NCBI RefSeq assembly: GCF_014650775.1
Contig: NZ_BMVP01000002.1
Span: 1 to 64,000, forward strand
Direction of reading: 5' to 3'
DNA length: 64,000 nucleotides
Origin: Streptomyces cirratus
Lineage (GTDB): Bacteria; Actinomycetota; Actinomycetes; Streptomycetales; Streptomycetaceae
Part shown: positions 34,101-45,661 of the stretch, piece after piece
How the letters are laid out: each line of letters starts with the position of its first letter
Numbering within the stretch: the first letter of the stretch is position 1
Notes under the pieces: model-generated
Told to the model about the DNA's origin: nothing
The model's input: the letters and a program-made list of their open reading frames with translations, nothing else
Database searches by the model: none
Made by a program: the position numbers and the translations under genes

Positions 34101-34296
34101 CCGCGTCGGCGGCGTTCTGGGCCAGTTCCACCACGAGCCGGTCGCGGTAGCCGCCCAGCGCCAGGTCCTCCTCGGCGTTGGCGTCCTCACGGAACCGGGC
34201 GGGGCCCGCGCCCCACGCGTCGAGCACCCCGCGCCGCAACCGGGCCGTACCGAAGGGATCCACGCCGCCCTGGGCCGCCGTCACTCGCACGCTCAC
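31168..34296 (-). CDS. sacsin-like GHKL ATPase (large ATP-binding protein)
   Basis: This is a 1042-residue protein. Residues 30-200 form an Hsp90/GHKL-type nucleotide-binding domain: the N-box ELAQNAADAAARAGV, the G1 box region AVLAVANTGAPLDAAGVESL, and VGRFGVGFAAVLAVTDEP. The remaining 800 residues are repetitive, acidic and Leu-rich, as in bacterial relatives of the sacsin N-terminus. GTG 34296 follows GGAGG with 7 nt spacing; the longer frame to 34455 is low-complexity and has no site. It may be a chaperone-like ATPase; no client or operon partner is evident. It converges with the HTH-membrane gene. Confidence 0.8.
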   Translation of the reverse strand: MSVRVTAAQGGVDPFGTARLRRGVLDAWGAGPARFREDANAEEDLALGGYRDRLVVELAQNAADAAARAGVPGRLRLTLHPGDGETGHAVLAVANTGAPLDAAGVESLSTLRASAKREPAGAAGSAETVGRFGVGFAAVLAVTDEPAVLGRHGGVRWSLAEARELARDAAGGSPGLGDELRRRDGHVPLLRLPLPAEGTAPQGYDTVVVLPLRDAAAEELVERLLAGIDDALLLTLPGLREVVVETPAAGHRVLYRRTEGPYTVIEDSASGTHRWRTVRHSGPIEAALLADRPVEERLRPFWTVTWAVPADIEGTPLYPRTAPVVHAPTPTDEPLGIPALLIASLPLDTSRRHPAPGPLTDFLVERAADAYAELLGSWEPVSTGLVDLVPGPLGKSELDGALRAAVLQRLPRTAFLAPAVPSEELKALRPFEAEVVEGAGADTVRVLAEVLPTLLPAGLERRPELRHLGVGRLPLGDAIERIAGIERTPQWWHRLYDSLAGVDPDRLSGLPVPLADGRTAIGPRHILLPGADTPASLARLGLKVAHPDAVHPLLERLGALPATPRAVLTTPQVRAAVAASLDAGEVWDEDGLDADELAEVVLTLVRDAALEPGDEPWLGALALPDEDGEPTPAGELLLPGSPLASVVREDEIPYLDAGLAERWDAETLTAVGVLGTFQLVRATDVVLDPDELEPREGDFAEPDDAGLLDAVDVWCEDLLDQLPDTPLPPVATELIGVRDLDLVDDDRWPQALAMLAQPPLRDALTQPVRVLLPDGTTRSVRPYTAWWLRDHPVLDGRRPAGLRAAGGDPLLAGLYTPADATGFEDEQVLRALGVRTSVHALLDEPGGAAELLGRLADPDREVSDRQLHALYGALAELDPEQVTLPDDLRAVVDGEVRVVDAADALIADAPDLLPLTAGLPLLPVAPAQAADLAELLQVRRLSDTVPAEVTTPGEEHEVPESVRVLLGPATPLTYVEHEELVAGGTELDWRRTPDGTVHAATLEGVAAGLAWSAGQWPRRFEVAALLEDPSRTAELARDRWFD

Positions 34297-34430
34297 GCCG
34301 CTGCCTCCACGTATTACCGGACCCACACCCGGGGCGCCGGGCCCCGGACCTCTTGACGGTATCGCGTGCGCGGCCGCTCCCCGCCGGTGAGGTGGGCGGG
34401 ACGACACCCGGGCGGACCACCGGCGACGGC

Positions 34431-34466
34431 GGGAGCCCCCGGCGCCGGACGGCACCGGGGGCTCCC
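34431..34466 (-). terminator. 12-bp hairpin after serC
   Basis: The arms GGGAGCCCCCGG (34431-34442) and CCGGGGGCTCCC (34455-34466) pair perfectly around a 12-nt loop, 17 bp beyond the serC stop. Confidence 0.75.
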
Positions 34467-34482
34467 GTCGTGGACCCGCGCG

Positions 34483-38425
<3,943 letters not shown>

Positions 38426-38501
38426 CCGGGGTTACGGGGGTGTGCGCGAGGTAAGGCGGAACGCGGCATGGCACCCGTTACGTACCCCTTAGCCTGGTGG
38501 A

Positions 38502-39584
38502 ATGACCCCGTCCTCCCCGGCCCCGTCCTCCTCCCCGTCACCGTCCTCCCCGTCACCGTCCTCCCCGGCCCCGGCCCCGGCCCGGGCCTCCGGCGCGCCC
38601 GGTGTGCGGGCGCCGTCGGCCGGCGGTGCCCTCGACCGTGCCCGCGCACGGTTCGGGCCGGTCGCGCTGGTGGTCTCGGCGGGGATCTCGGTGCAGTTCG
38701 GTGCCGCCCTCGCCGTCATGGTGATGCCCCGGACGGGCGCGGCGGGCGTGGTCACGCTGCGGCTGGCGGCGGCGGCGCTGGTGCTGCTGCTGGTGTGCCG
38801 GCCCAAGGTGCGCGGCTACGCGCGGGCGGACTGGACCACCGTGTTCTGGTTCGGCGTCACCATGGCCGGCATGAACGGCCTCTTCTACCAGGCCATCGAC
38901 CGCATCCCGCTCGGCCCCGCCGTCACCTTGGAGGTGCTCGGCCCGCTCGCCCTGTCGGTGGTCGTGTCGCGGCGCCTGGTGAACGTGCTGTGGGCCGCCC
39001 TCGCCCTGGCCGGAGTGACCCTGCTCGCCGGCCACGGCGGGGGCGGCTTCGGCGGCCTCGACCCGCTGGGCGCGGCCTTCGCGGTCGGCGCGGGCGGGAT
39101 GTGGGCGGCGTACATCGTGTTCAGCGCCCGGACGGGCCGCCGCTTCCCGCAGGCGGACGGCCTGGCCCTGGCGATGGCCGTCGCCGCGGTCATCTCGCTG
39201 CCGCTCGGAGTGGTCGAAGCCGGCTCCGACCTGGTCGTCCCGGGCACCCTGGCGCTGGGCCTGGGCGTGGCCGTCCTGTCCTCCGTCCTGCCGTACACGC
39301 TGGAGCTGCTGGCCCTGCGCCGGCTGCCCGCCCCGACCTTCGCGATCCTGATGAGCCTGGAACCGGCCATCGCGGCGAGCGCCGGCTTCCTGGTGCTGCA
39401 CCAGGGCATGTCCCTCGGGGACGCCCTCGCGATCGCGCTGGTGATCGCGGCGAGCATGGGCGCGGTGCGGTCGCAGGTCGGCGGCTCGTCCGCTCAGGGC
39501 GCCAGCGGCAGCTCCAGGTACGAGGGCGTCGCCTCCGGTGAGGTGAAGGAGAGCGTCGCGCGAGGCAGGTTGGGGTCCGAGTAG
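38502..39584 (+). CDS. EamA-family (RhtA-like) exporter
   Basis: This is a 360-residue protein with a Pro/Ser-rich 45-residue start encoded by a short DNA repeat. Ten hydrophobic helices follow in two EamA halves, including GAAGVVTLRLAAAALVLLLV, RIPLGPAVTLEVLGPLALSV and RRLPAPTFAILMSLEPAIAA. It resembles RhtA, the threonine/homoserine exporter. TAGCCT (38490-38495) is 6 nt before the ATG. The last 30 residues are polar and lie antisense to the C-terminus of the CocE-like gene (91-bp overlap), so the ancestral stop has probably been lost. Confidence 0.85.
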   Translation: MTPSSPAPSSSPSPSSPSPSSPAPAPARASGAPGVRAPSAGGALDRARARFGPVALVVSAGISVQFGAALAVMVMPRTGAAGVVTLRLAAAALVLLLVCRPKVRGYARADWTTVFWFGVTMAGMNGLFYQAIDRIPLGPAVTLEVLGPLALSVVVSRRLVNVLWAALALAGVTLLAGHGGGGFGGLDPLGAAFAVGAGGMWAAYIVFSARTGRRFPQADGLALAMAVAAVISLPLGVVEAGSDLVVPGTLALGLGVAVLSSVLPYTLELLALRRLPAPTFAILMSLEPAIAASAGFLVLHQGMSLGDALAIALVIAASMGAVRSQVGGSSAQGASGSSRYEGVASGEVKESVARGRLGSE

Positions 39585-41119
39585 AACGGGTCGCGGGCAT
39601 CGACGACCAGCAGTACGCGGTGCCCCCGCGGGACGTCGTAGGCCGTCGCCTGGAGGTCGATGTCCGCGCTGACCAGGCTGTCCGGTGCCGAGTCGAGGTC
39701 GCTGTACGGGGCGTGCGTGATGATGTGGGCGCTCCCGTCGGGCGCGGTGTCCATCAGGTACGCGACGAAGCCGGAGCCCGGGTTCGCCGCCCGGTAGGTC
39801 ACCCGCAGCCGGGGCGTGCCGCGCAGCCGTAAGACGGCCTCCTCGGGGGCCGCGGCCCAGACGGCGGCCACGGTGCGGTCGATGTCGGCAGTCGGGTAGA
39901 CCTTCGGCAGTCCCGCGATCTCCGCGTATCCGGAGCGGACGATCTGGTCGGCGACGGTGGCCGGGGTGTCGATCCCGCACACGACGGTCGCCGTCCAGCC
40001 CGCCTCCGGCTTCTCGGCCAGTTCCCCGCCGCCCGCGAGGTGCACCCGGCGGACGCCTCCGGTGAGGGCGTGCCAGGTGGGAGCGGCTTCGAGGGCCTTG
40101 CTCCACATGACCTCCGCGACCACCTGCCCCTCGTCGGCCATGCCGTTGTCGATGCCCTTGAGGTGGTGGTCGAACCAGCGGTGCGCGTCGGTCCAGATCC
40201 GGTTGGGCAGTCCGAGCATGCCCGGCATCTCCGGGGCCGAGTGGTCGCCGATGGAGAAGTCGAGGCGCTTGGGGCCGGTGAGTTCGTTGAACATCTTGAG
40301 GGTCTGGTTGCCCGGGAAGAGCGTCTCGTGCCAGGCCTGCGCGAACAGGACGGGGACTCGGCGCCGGTTGAGTTCCTTGACGTGGGTGAAGGGCGAGCGG
40401 GGCTCCGCCCAGCGCAGGGCGCCCTCGATGTCCCGGTTGGCCAGGACGCTCTCGAATACGCCTTGCGTCTGCGCGCTGAGCCGGGCCCGCGCCGCCGCGC
40501 TCAGCAGGGCCTGCACGGCGGCGACGTGGCGGGTGGAGTTCTCCAGGAAGGCCTCGCCCAGGTCGCCCCAGGTGCTCAGCGCCACCACCGCGTCCACGCG
40601 GGTGTCGTGCGCGGCGACGAGCTGGCTGATGCCGGATCCGTACGAGTCCCCGAGGAAGCCGATCTTCGTGACGGGTCCGGAGGTGCGCTCGATGAGGTGG
40701 TCCAGGGCGCGGCTGCCGTCGGCGACGTCGAGCGGGCCGGCGACCTCGACCTGACCCTCGGAGGCGCCGAACCCGCGTGCGCTGTAGGCGAGGACGTCGT
40801 AGCCGCGCGCCGCGAAGAGGCTGGCCTGGACGGCGTACGTGAGCCAGCCGGCGTCCGTCCAGGGCGAGGGCATCACGATCACCGGGCGGGGCTGCGGCCC
40901 GGTGTGCCGCCACAGCGCGGCGTCGAGCATGGCGCCGCCGGCGCCGGTCACCTTGCCGCGGCTGAACACGGCGAGCGAGCGCACCTCGGCGACGTCCAAG
41001 GCCCGGGCGGGGGACAGGCCCGTGACGTCGCCGGTTTCCAGGGCGGCGACGAAGGCGGCCAGGGCGGTGGCATCGAGTTCGGGGTAGAGGGAGAGGTCGG
41101 CTGGGTTCGCGTAGGTCAC
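39494..41119 (-). CDS. CocE/NonD-family alpha/beta hydrolase (Xaa-Pro dipeptidyl-peptidase-like)
   Basis: This is a 541-residue cytosolic hydrolase; no signal peptide is visible. The nucleophile elbow GDSYGSG (near residue 187) and the oxyanion region PVIVMPSPW lead the catalytic domain. His is likely in DHSAPEMP or nearby. The C-terminal ~180 residues are a beta jelly-roll (VYPTADIDRTV, RVTYRAANPGSGFVAYLMD), as in X-Pro peptidases and cocaine esterase. GTG 41119 follows GAGGACG. The substrate may be a peptide or an ester. It overlaps the exporter gene tail-to-tail. Confidence 0.85.
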   Translation of the reverse strand: MTYANPADLSLYPELDATALAAFVAALETGDVTGLSPARALDVAEVRSLAVFSRGKVTGAGGAMLDAALWRHTGPQPRPVIVMPSPWTDAGWLTYAVQASLFAARGYDVLAYSARGFGASEGQVEVAGPLDVADGSRALDHLIERTSGPVTKIGFLGDSYGSGISQLVAAHDTRVDAVVALSTWGDLGEAFLENSTRHVAAVQALLSAAARARLSAQTQGVFESVLANRDIEGALRWAEPRSPFTHVKELNRRRVPVLFAQAWHETLFPGNQTLKMFNELTGPKRLDFSIGDHSAPEMPGMLGLPNRIWTDAHRWFDHHLKGIDNGMADEGQVVAEVMWSKALEAAPTWHALTGGVRRVHLAGGGELAEKPEAGWTATVVCGIDTPATVADQIVRSGYAEIAGLPKVYPTADIDRTVAAVWAAAPEEAVLRLRGTPRLRVTYRAANPGSGFVAYLMDTAPDGSAHIITHAPYSDLDSAPDSLVSADIDLQATAYDVPRGHRVLLVVDARDPFYSDPNLPRATLSFTSPEATPSYLELPLAP

Positions 41120-41494
41120 GTCGGTTCGTCCTCTTCGTCGAGTGCCTCACGTGCCATGACAGGAGCGGGGTGTGCGTGCCGCGCCGCAAGGGGGTTCCGC
41201 GGTTCCGGGCGGCGGGGAATTCAGTATCGGCGCGACATCGCAGACGTTCCGCGCGTTTCCCGGCGTACGGCCGAAAGGGCCCCCGTGCCCACGGGCGGTC
41301 CACGACCGGCGGCCGCTGCCGCCGCCCATGCCGGACCTGGGGTCGCCTCAATTCGCCTGCGGATAGACACAGTTGCCGTGGGTGGCGGGAACGCGACAGC
41401 GTCCGCCCGGACCGAGTCGAAAATCATGCAAGCATGCTTGATTGTTTTGCGGACCCCTGCCAGGCTTCCCCCACGCCGAGAAGGGGAGCGCACC
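41120..41494. other. divergent regulatory spacer before the acyl-CoA operon
   Basis: This 375-bp gap separates the hydrolase gene and the operon. No supportable ORF is present. The right part (41400-41460) is more AT-rich and holds the TetR-like palindrome at 41422-41443. The ribosome site AAGGGGAG lies just before 41495. Confidence 0.5.
41422..41443. promoter_or_regulatory. 22-bp imperfect palindrome, probable TetR operator of the acyl-CoA operon
   Basis: Half-sites AATCATGCAAG and CATGCTTGATT match at 9 of 11 positions. The core CAAGCATGCTTG (41429-41440) is a perfect 12-bp palindrome. It sits 52-73 bp before the first gene of the operon, and the TetR gene is the last gene of the same operon, so autoregulation is likely. 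Confidence 0.7.
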
Positions 41495-42310
41495 GTGCCC
41501 GATCCGTCCGCTGTCGCCGTCTTCGCCGATCTCCGTGCGGAGGGGAGCGAACTCGACTCTCTGGTGGGGGAGTTGCCCGAGGCCGGCTGGGCGGCGCCCA
41601 CGCCCGCCGCCGGATGGACCATCGCCCACCAGATCGCCCACCTGCACTGGACTGACCGGGCCTCGCTGCTCGCCCTCACCGATGCCGATGGCTTCGCCGT
41701 CATGGCGCAGGTGGCCGCGAAGTCCCCCGACACCTTCGTGGACGAGGGCGCCGCCGAAGGGGTACTGCTGGGCGCCGCCGAGCTGCTGGCCCGGTGGCGC
41801 GCGGGGCGGGCCGCGCTCGACGAGGCGCTCGCCGCCGCCGATCCCGGTGCGCGCTTCCCCTGGTACGGGCCGCCGATGAAGGCCGCCTCGATGGCGAGCG
41901 CCCGGCTGATGGAGACCTGGGCGCACGGGCAGGACGTCGCCGACGCGCTGGGCGTCCGGCGGACCCCGACGGCCCGGCTGCGGCACGTCGCGCGGATCGG
42001 GGTGCGGGCGCGGGACTACGCGTACGCGGTACGGGGCCTGCGGGCGCCCGGCGAGCAGTTCCGGGTGGAACTGCTCGCCCCCGACGGCGCCGGGGTGTGG
42101 TCGTTCGGGCCCGAAGACGCCGGGCAGCGGGTCACGGGACCGGCGCTGGACTTCTGCCTGCTGGTCACCCGGCGCGCCCACCGCGCCGACCTCGCCCTGA
42201 CGGCGACCGGCCCCGACGCGGAGCGCTGGCTGGACATCGCGCAGGCCTTCGCGGGTCCGGCGGGTTCCGGTCGTGCACCGTCGGCCGCCGACGGGGAGGG
42301 CTCCCGGTGA
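41495..42310 (+). CDS. TIGR03084-family DinB-like metal-binding protein
   Basis: This is a 271-residue protein of the DinB/mycothiol-dependent isomerase fold. The metal-site His pair is in TIAHQIAHLHW near residue 46, with a further His in METWAHGQDVADALG. It is typical of the TIGR03084 group found at the head of actinobacterial acyl-CoA operons. It may act on a thiol or CoA-linked intermediate; the reaction is unknown. GTG 41495 follows AAGGGGAG. Its stop overlaps the AtuA start (GTGA), so translation is coupled. Confidence 0.85.
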   Translation: MPDPSAVAVFADLRAEGSELDSLVGELPEAGWAAPTPAAGWTIAHQIAHLHWTDRASLLALTDADGFAVMAQVAAKSPDTFVDEGAAEGVLLGAAELLARWRAGRAALDEALAAADPGARFPWYGPPMKAASMASARLMETWAHGQDVADALGVRRTPTARLRHVARIGVRARDYAYAVRGLRAPGEQFRVELLAPDGAGVWSFGPEDAGQRVTGPALDFCLLVTRRAHRADLALTATGPDAERWLDIAQAFAGPAGSGRAPSAADGEGSR

Positions 42311-44058
42311 CCGGGCGGCGGCCGCTGCGCATCGGCAATGCCTCGGGCTTCTACGGGGACCGCTTCGACGCGGTGCGCGAGATGCTGACGGGCGGCCCGC
42401 TGGACGTCCTGACCGGGGACTACCTGGCCGAACTGACCATGCTGATCCTCGGCCGCGACCGCTTGAAGAACCGGGAACTCGGCTACGCGAAGACCTTCCT
42501 GCGCCAGATGGAGCAGAACCTGGGCCTCGCGCACGAGCGGGGCGTACGGATCGTCACCAACGCGGGCGGCCTGAACCCGGCCGGTCTGGCGGACGCGATC
42601 CGCGAGCTGGCGGCGAAGACGGGCGTCCCGGTGACGGTGGCGCACGTGGAGGGTGACGACCTGACGCCGTACGCGTCCGCGCGCGGTGACGCGCTGACGG
42701 CCAACGCCTACCTCGGCGGCGCGGGGATCGCGGCCTGCCTGCGGGCGGGCGCGGACGTGGTGGTCGCCGGCCGGGTCACGGACGCAGCGCTGGTCAGCGG
42801 GCCGGCCGCCTGGTGGTTCGACTGGGCGCCGGACGACTTCGACCGGCTGGCGGGGGCGGTGGTGGCGGGACACGTCCTGGAGTGCGGGACGCAGGCCACC
42901 GGCGGCAACTACGCCTTCTTCACCCGGCACGACGTGGGCCGCCCCGGGTTCCCGCTCGCGGAGGTCTGCGAGGACGGTTCGTCGGTGATCACGAAGCACC
43001 CGGGGACCGGCGGGGCCGTCACGCCGGGCACGGTCACCGCGCAGCTCCTCTACGAAACCCACGGCGCGCGGTATCCGGGCCCCGATGTGACGGCCCGCCT
43101 GGACACCGTCCGGCTGGAGCCGGCCGGGCCGGACCGGGTGCGGATCTCGGGGGTCGTCGGGGAGCCGCCGCCGGACACCCTCAAGGTGGGGGTGACCCGG
43201 GTGGGGGGCTGGCGCAACGAGGTGGTGTTCGTGCTGACCGGCCTGGACATCGGTGAGAAGGCCGATCTGGTCCGGGCGCAACTCGCGGACGCGCTGCGGG
43301 AGGTGGCCGTCGTGGACTGGACGCTGTCCCGCACGGACCACGAGGACGCGCCGACGCAGGAGACGGCGAGCGCGCTGCTGCGCCTGGTGGTGCGGGACCC
43401 CTCCCCGGACCGGGTGGGCCGGTCGCTGACCTCGGCGGCGATCGAGCTGGCGCTGGCGAGCTACCCGGGCTTCCACGTCACGGCCCCGCCGGCCCCGGCG
43501 CAGCCGTACGGGGTCTTCACGGCGGACTCCGTCCCGGCCACCGGGGTCCCCCACACGGCCGTCCTCCCGGACGGAACCCGCGTGGGCGTCCCGGCCGCGC
43601 CGGTGCCCGCGTCGCCGGACCGGCCTGGGGCCGCGTCGCAGGACCGGCCTGGGGCCGCCTCGCAAGGGTGGTCCGAACCGCCGTCGCAGGCATGGGACGG
43701 GCCCACCACCAGGGCGGCGCTCGGACGGGTGGCCGGGGCGCGGAGCGGGGACAAGGGCGGGGACGCGAACATCGGCGTCTGGGTCGAGAGCGACGACGCC
43801 TGGGCGTGGCTGCGGCGCGTCCTGACCACCGGGCTGCTCCGAGAGCTGCTGCCCGAGACCGCCGCCTTGCCCGTCACCCGGCACGTCCTCCCCCACCTCC
43901 GCGCCCTCAACTTCACCGTCACCGGCATCCTCGGCGACGGCGTCGCCTCCGCCCACCGCTTCGACCCCCAGGGCAAGGCGCTCGGCGAATGGCTGCGCGC
44001 CCGCCACCTCGACATCCCGGACCACCTGTTGTCCGCCCCGGAGGGGACCGGCTCATGA
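42307..44058 (+). CDS. AtuA-family (DUF1446) acyclic terpene utilisation-like protein
   Basis: This is a 583-residue protein. Residues 5-430 are the DUF1446/AtuA domain (RIGNASGFYGDRFDA, LTGDYLAELTM, NAGGLNPAGL, AGRVTDAAL). A low-complexity linker with repeats of DRPGAASQ joins it to the AtuA-like C-terminal domain (about 465-583, GARSGDKGGDANIGVWVES). In many species these two parts are separate genes. The proteins occur with acyl-CoA carboxylases in citronellol or leucine-type pathways; the chemistry is not settled. It is coupled on both sides by 4-bp overlaps. Confidence 0.88.
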   Translation: MTGRRPLRIGNASGFYGDRFDAVREMLTGGPLDVLTGDYLAELTMLILGRDRLKNRELGYAKTFLRQMEQNLGLAHERGVRIVTNAGGLNPAGLADAIRELAAKTGVPVTVAHVEGDDLTPYASARGDALTANAYLGGAGIAACLRAGADVVVAGRVTDAALVSGPAAWWFDWAPDDFDRLAGAVVAGHVLECGTQATGGNYAFFTRHDVGRPGFPLAEVCEDGSSVITKHPGTGGAVTPGTVTAQLLYETHGARYPGPDVTARLDTVRLEPAGPDRVRISGVVGEPPPDTLKVGVTRVGGWRNEVVFVLTGLDIGEKADLVRAQLADALREVAVVDWTLSRTDHEDAPTQETASALLRLVVRDPSPDRVGRSLTSAAIELALASYPGFHVTAPPAPAQPYGVFTADSVPATGVPHTAVLPDGTRVGVPAAPVPASPDRPGAASQDRPGAASQGWSEPPSQAWDGPTTRAALGRVAGARSGDKGGDANIGVWVESDDAWAWLRRVLTTGLLRELLPETAALPVTRHVLPHLRALNFTVTGILGDGVASAHRFDPQGKALGEWLRARHLDIPDHLLSAPEGTGS

Positions 44059-45653
44059 CCCGCCTGACCACGACCGTCGACCCGAACGCGCCCGAGCACG
44101 CCGCGGCCCGCGCCACCGCCCTGGACCGCCTCGCCGAACTCGACGCCGCGCACGCCGCCGCCCTGCGCGGCGGCGGCGAGAAGTACACCGCCCGCCACCT
44201 CGGCCGCGGCAAGCTCCTGGCCCGGCAGCGCGTCGAACTGCTGCTGGACCCCGACACGCCGTTCCTCGAGCTGTCCCCGCTCGCCGCCTGGGGCAGCGAC
44301 TACCCGGTCGGCGCCTCGATGATCACCGGCATCGGCACCGTCGAGGGGGTCGAGTGCCTGATCACCGCCAACGACCCCACCGTCCGGGGCGGTGCCAGCA
44401 ACCCCTGGACCCTCAAGAAGGCACTGCGGGCCAACGAGATCGCCCGGCAGAACCGGCTGCCCTGCATCAGCCTCGTGGAGTCCGGCGGCGCCGACCTGCC
44501 CTCCCAGAAGGAGATCTTCATCCCGGGCGGCGCGATCTTCCGGGACATCACCCGGCTGTCGGCCGACGGCATCCCCACCGTCGCCGTCGTCTTCGGCAAC
44601 TCCACCGCCGGAGGCGCGTACATCCCCGGAATGTCCGACCACACCGTCATGATCAAGGACCGCTCGAAGGTGTTCCTCGGCGGTCCGCCCCTGGTCAAGA
44701 TGGCCACCGGCGAGGAGAGCGACGACGAGTCCCTCGGCGGAGCCGACATGCACGCCCGGACCTCCGGCCTCGCCGACCACTACGCCCTCGACGAGTACGA
44801 CGCCATCCGCCAGGCCCGCCGCATCGTCGCCCGGCTCAACCACCGCAAGCCGCACCAGGATCCGCCGCCCGCCCCCGAGCCGCTGTACGACCCGGAGGAA
44901 CTCCTCGGCATCGTTCCCGAGGACCTCAAAACGCCCTTCGACCCGCGCGAGGTCATCGCCAGGCTCGTCGACGCCTCCGACTTCGACGAGTTCAAGCCCC
45001 TCTACGGCACCAGCCTGGTCACCGGCTGGGCCACCCTGCACGGCTATCCCGTCGGCATCCTCGCCAACGCCCAGGGCGTGCTGTTCAGCGCCGAGTCGCA
45101 GAAGGCCGCCCAGTTCATCCAGCTCGCCAACCAGCGGGACATCCCGCTGCTGTTCCTCCACAACACCACCGGTTACATGGTCGGCAAGGAGTACGAGCAG
45201 GGCGGCATCGTCAAGCACGGCTCCATGATGATCAACGCGGTCTCCAACTCCCGCGTCCCGCACCTGTCCGTCCTCATCGGCGCCAGCTACGGCGCGGGCC
45301 ACTACGGCATGTGCGGCCGGGCCTACGAGCCGCGGTTCCTCTTCGCCTGGCCCAGCGCCAAGTCCGCCGTCATGGGACCCGCGCAGCTGGCCGGCGTGCT
45401 GTCGATCGTCGCCCGGCAGTCGGCCGCCGCGAAGGGGCAGCCCTACGACGAGGAAGCCGACGCCGGGATGCGCGCCTTCGTGGAGGCGCAGATCGAGTCG
45501 GAGTCCCTGCCGATGTTCCTGTCCGGGCGGCTGTACGACGACGGGGTCATCGACCCGCGCGACACCCGTACCGTCCTCGGCCTGTGCCTGTCGGCCGTCC
45601 ACAACGCCCCCGTCGAGGGCGCCCGTGGCGGCTTCGGCGTCTTCCGGATGTGA
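44055..45653 (+). CDS. acyl-CoA carboxylase, carboxyltransferase (beta) subunit
   Basis: This is a 532-residue carboxyltransferase that moves CO2 from biotin to an acyl-CoA. Both halves of the crotonase-like fold are complete: GGASNPWTLKKALRANEIA, ESGGADLPSQKEIF, STAGGAYIPGMSD in the N-half and NTTGYMVGKEYEQGG, GASYGAGHYGMCGRAY in the C-half. The pattern is that of methylcrotonyl-/geranyl-CoA carboxylase, not of propionyl-CoA carboxylase. With AtuA alongside, a branched or isoprenoid enoyl-CoA substrate is likely. ATG 44055 overlaps the AtuA stop. Confidence 0.92.
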   Translation: MTRLTTTVDPNAPEHAAARATALDRLAELDAAHAAALRGGGEKYTARHLGRGKLLARQRVELLLDPDTPFLELSPLAAWGSDYPVGASMITGIGTVEGVECLITANDPTVRGGASNPWTLKKALRANEIARQNRLPCISLVESGGADLPSQKEIFIPGGAIFRDITRLSADGIPTVAVVFGNSTAGGAYIPGMSDHTVMIKDRSKVFLGGPPLVKMATGEESDDESLGGADMHARTSGLADHYALDEYDAIRQARRIVARLNHRKPHQDPPPAPEPLYDPEELLGIVPEDLKTPFDPREVIARLVDASDFDEFKPLYGTSLVTGWATLHGYPVGILANAQGVLFSAESQKAAQFIQLANQRDIPLLFLHNTTGYMVGKEYEQGGIVKHGSMMINAVSNSRVPHLSVLIGASYGAGHYGMCGRAYEPRFLFAWPSAKSAVMGPAQLAGVLSIVARQSAAAKGQPYDEEADAGMRAFVEAQIESESLPMFLSGRLYDDGVIDPRDTRTVLGLCLSAVHNAPVEGARGGFGVFRM

Positions 45654-45661
45654 GCCCGCAG

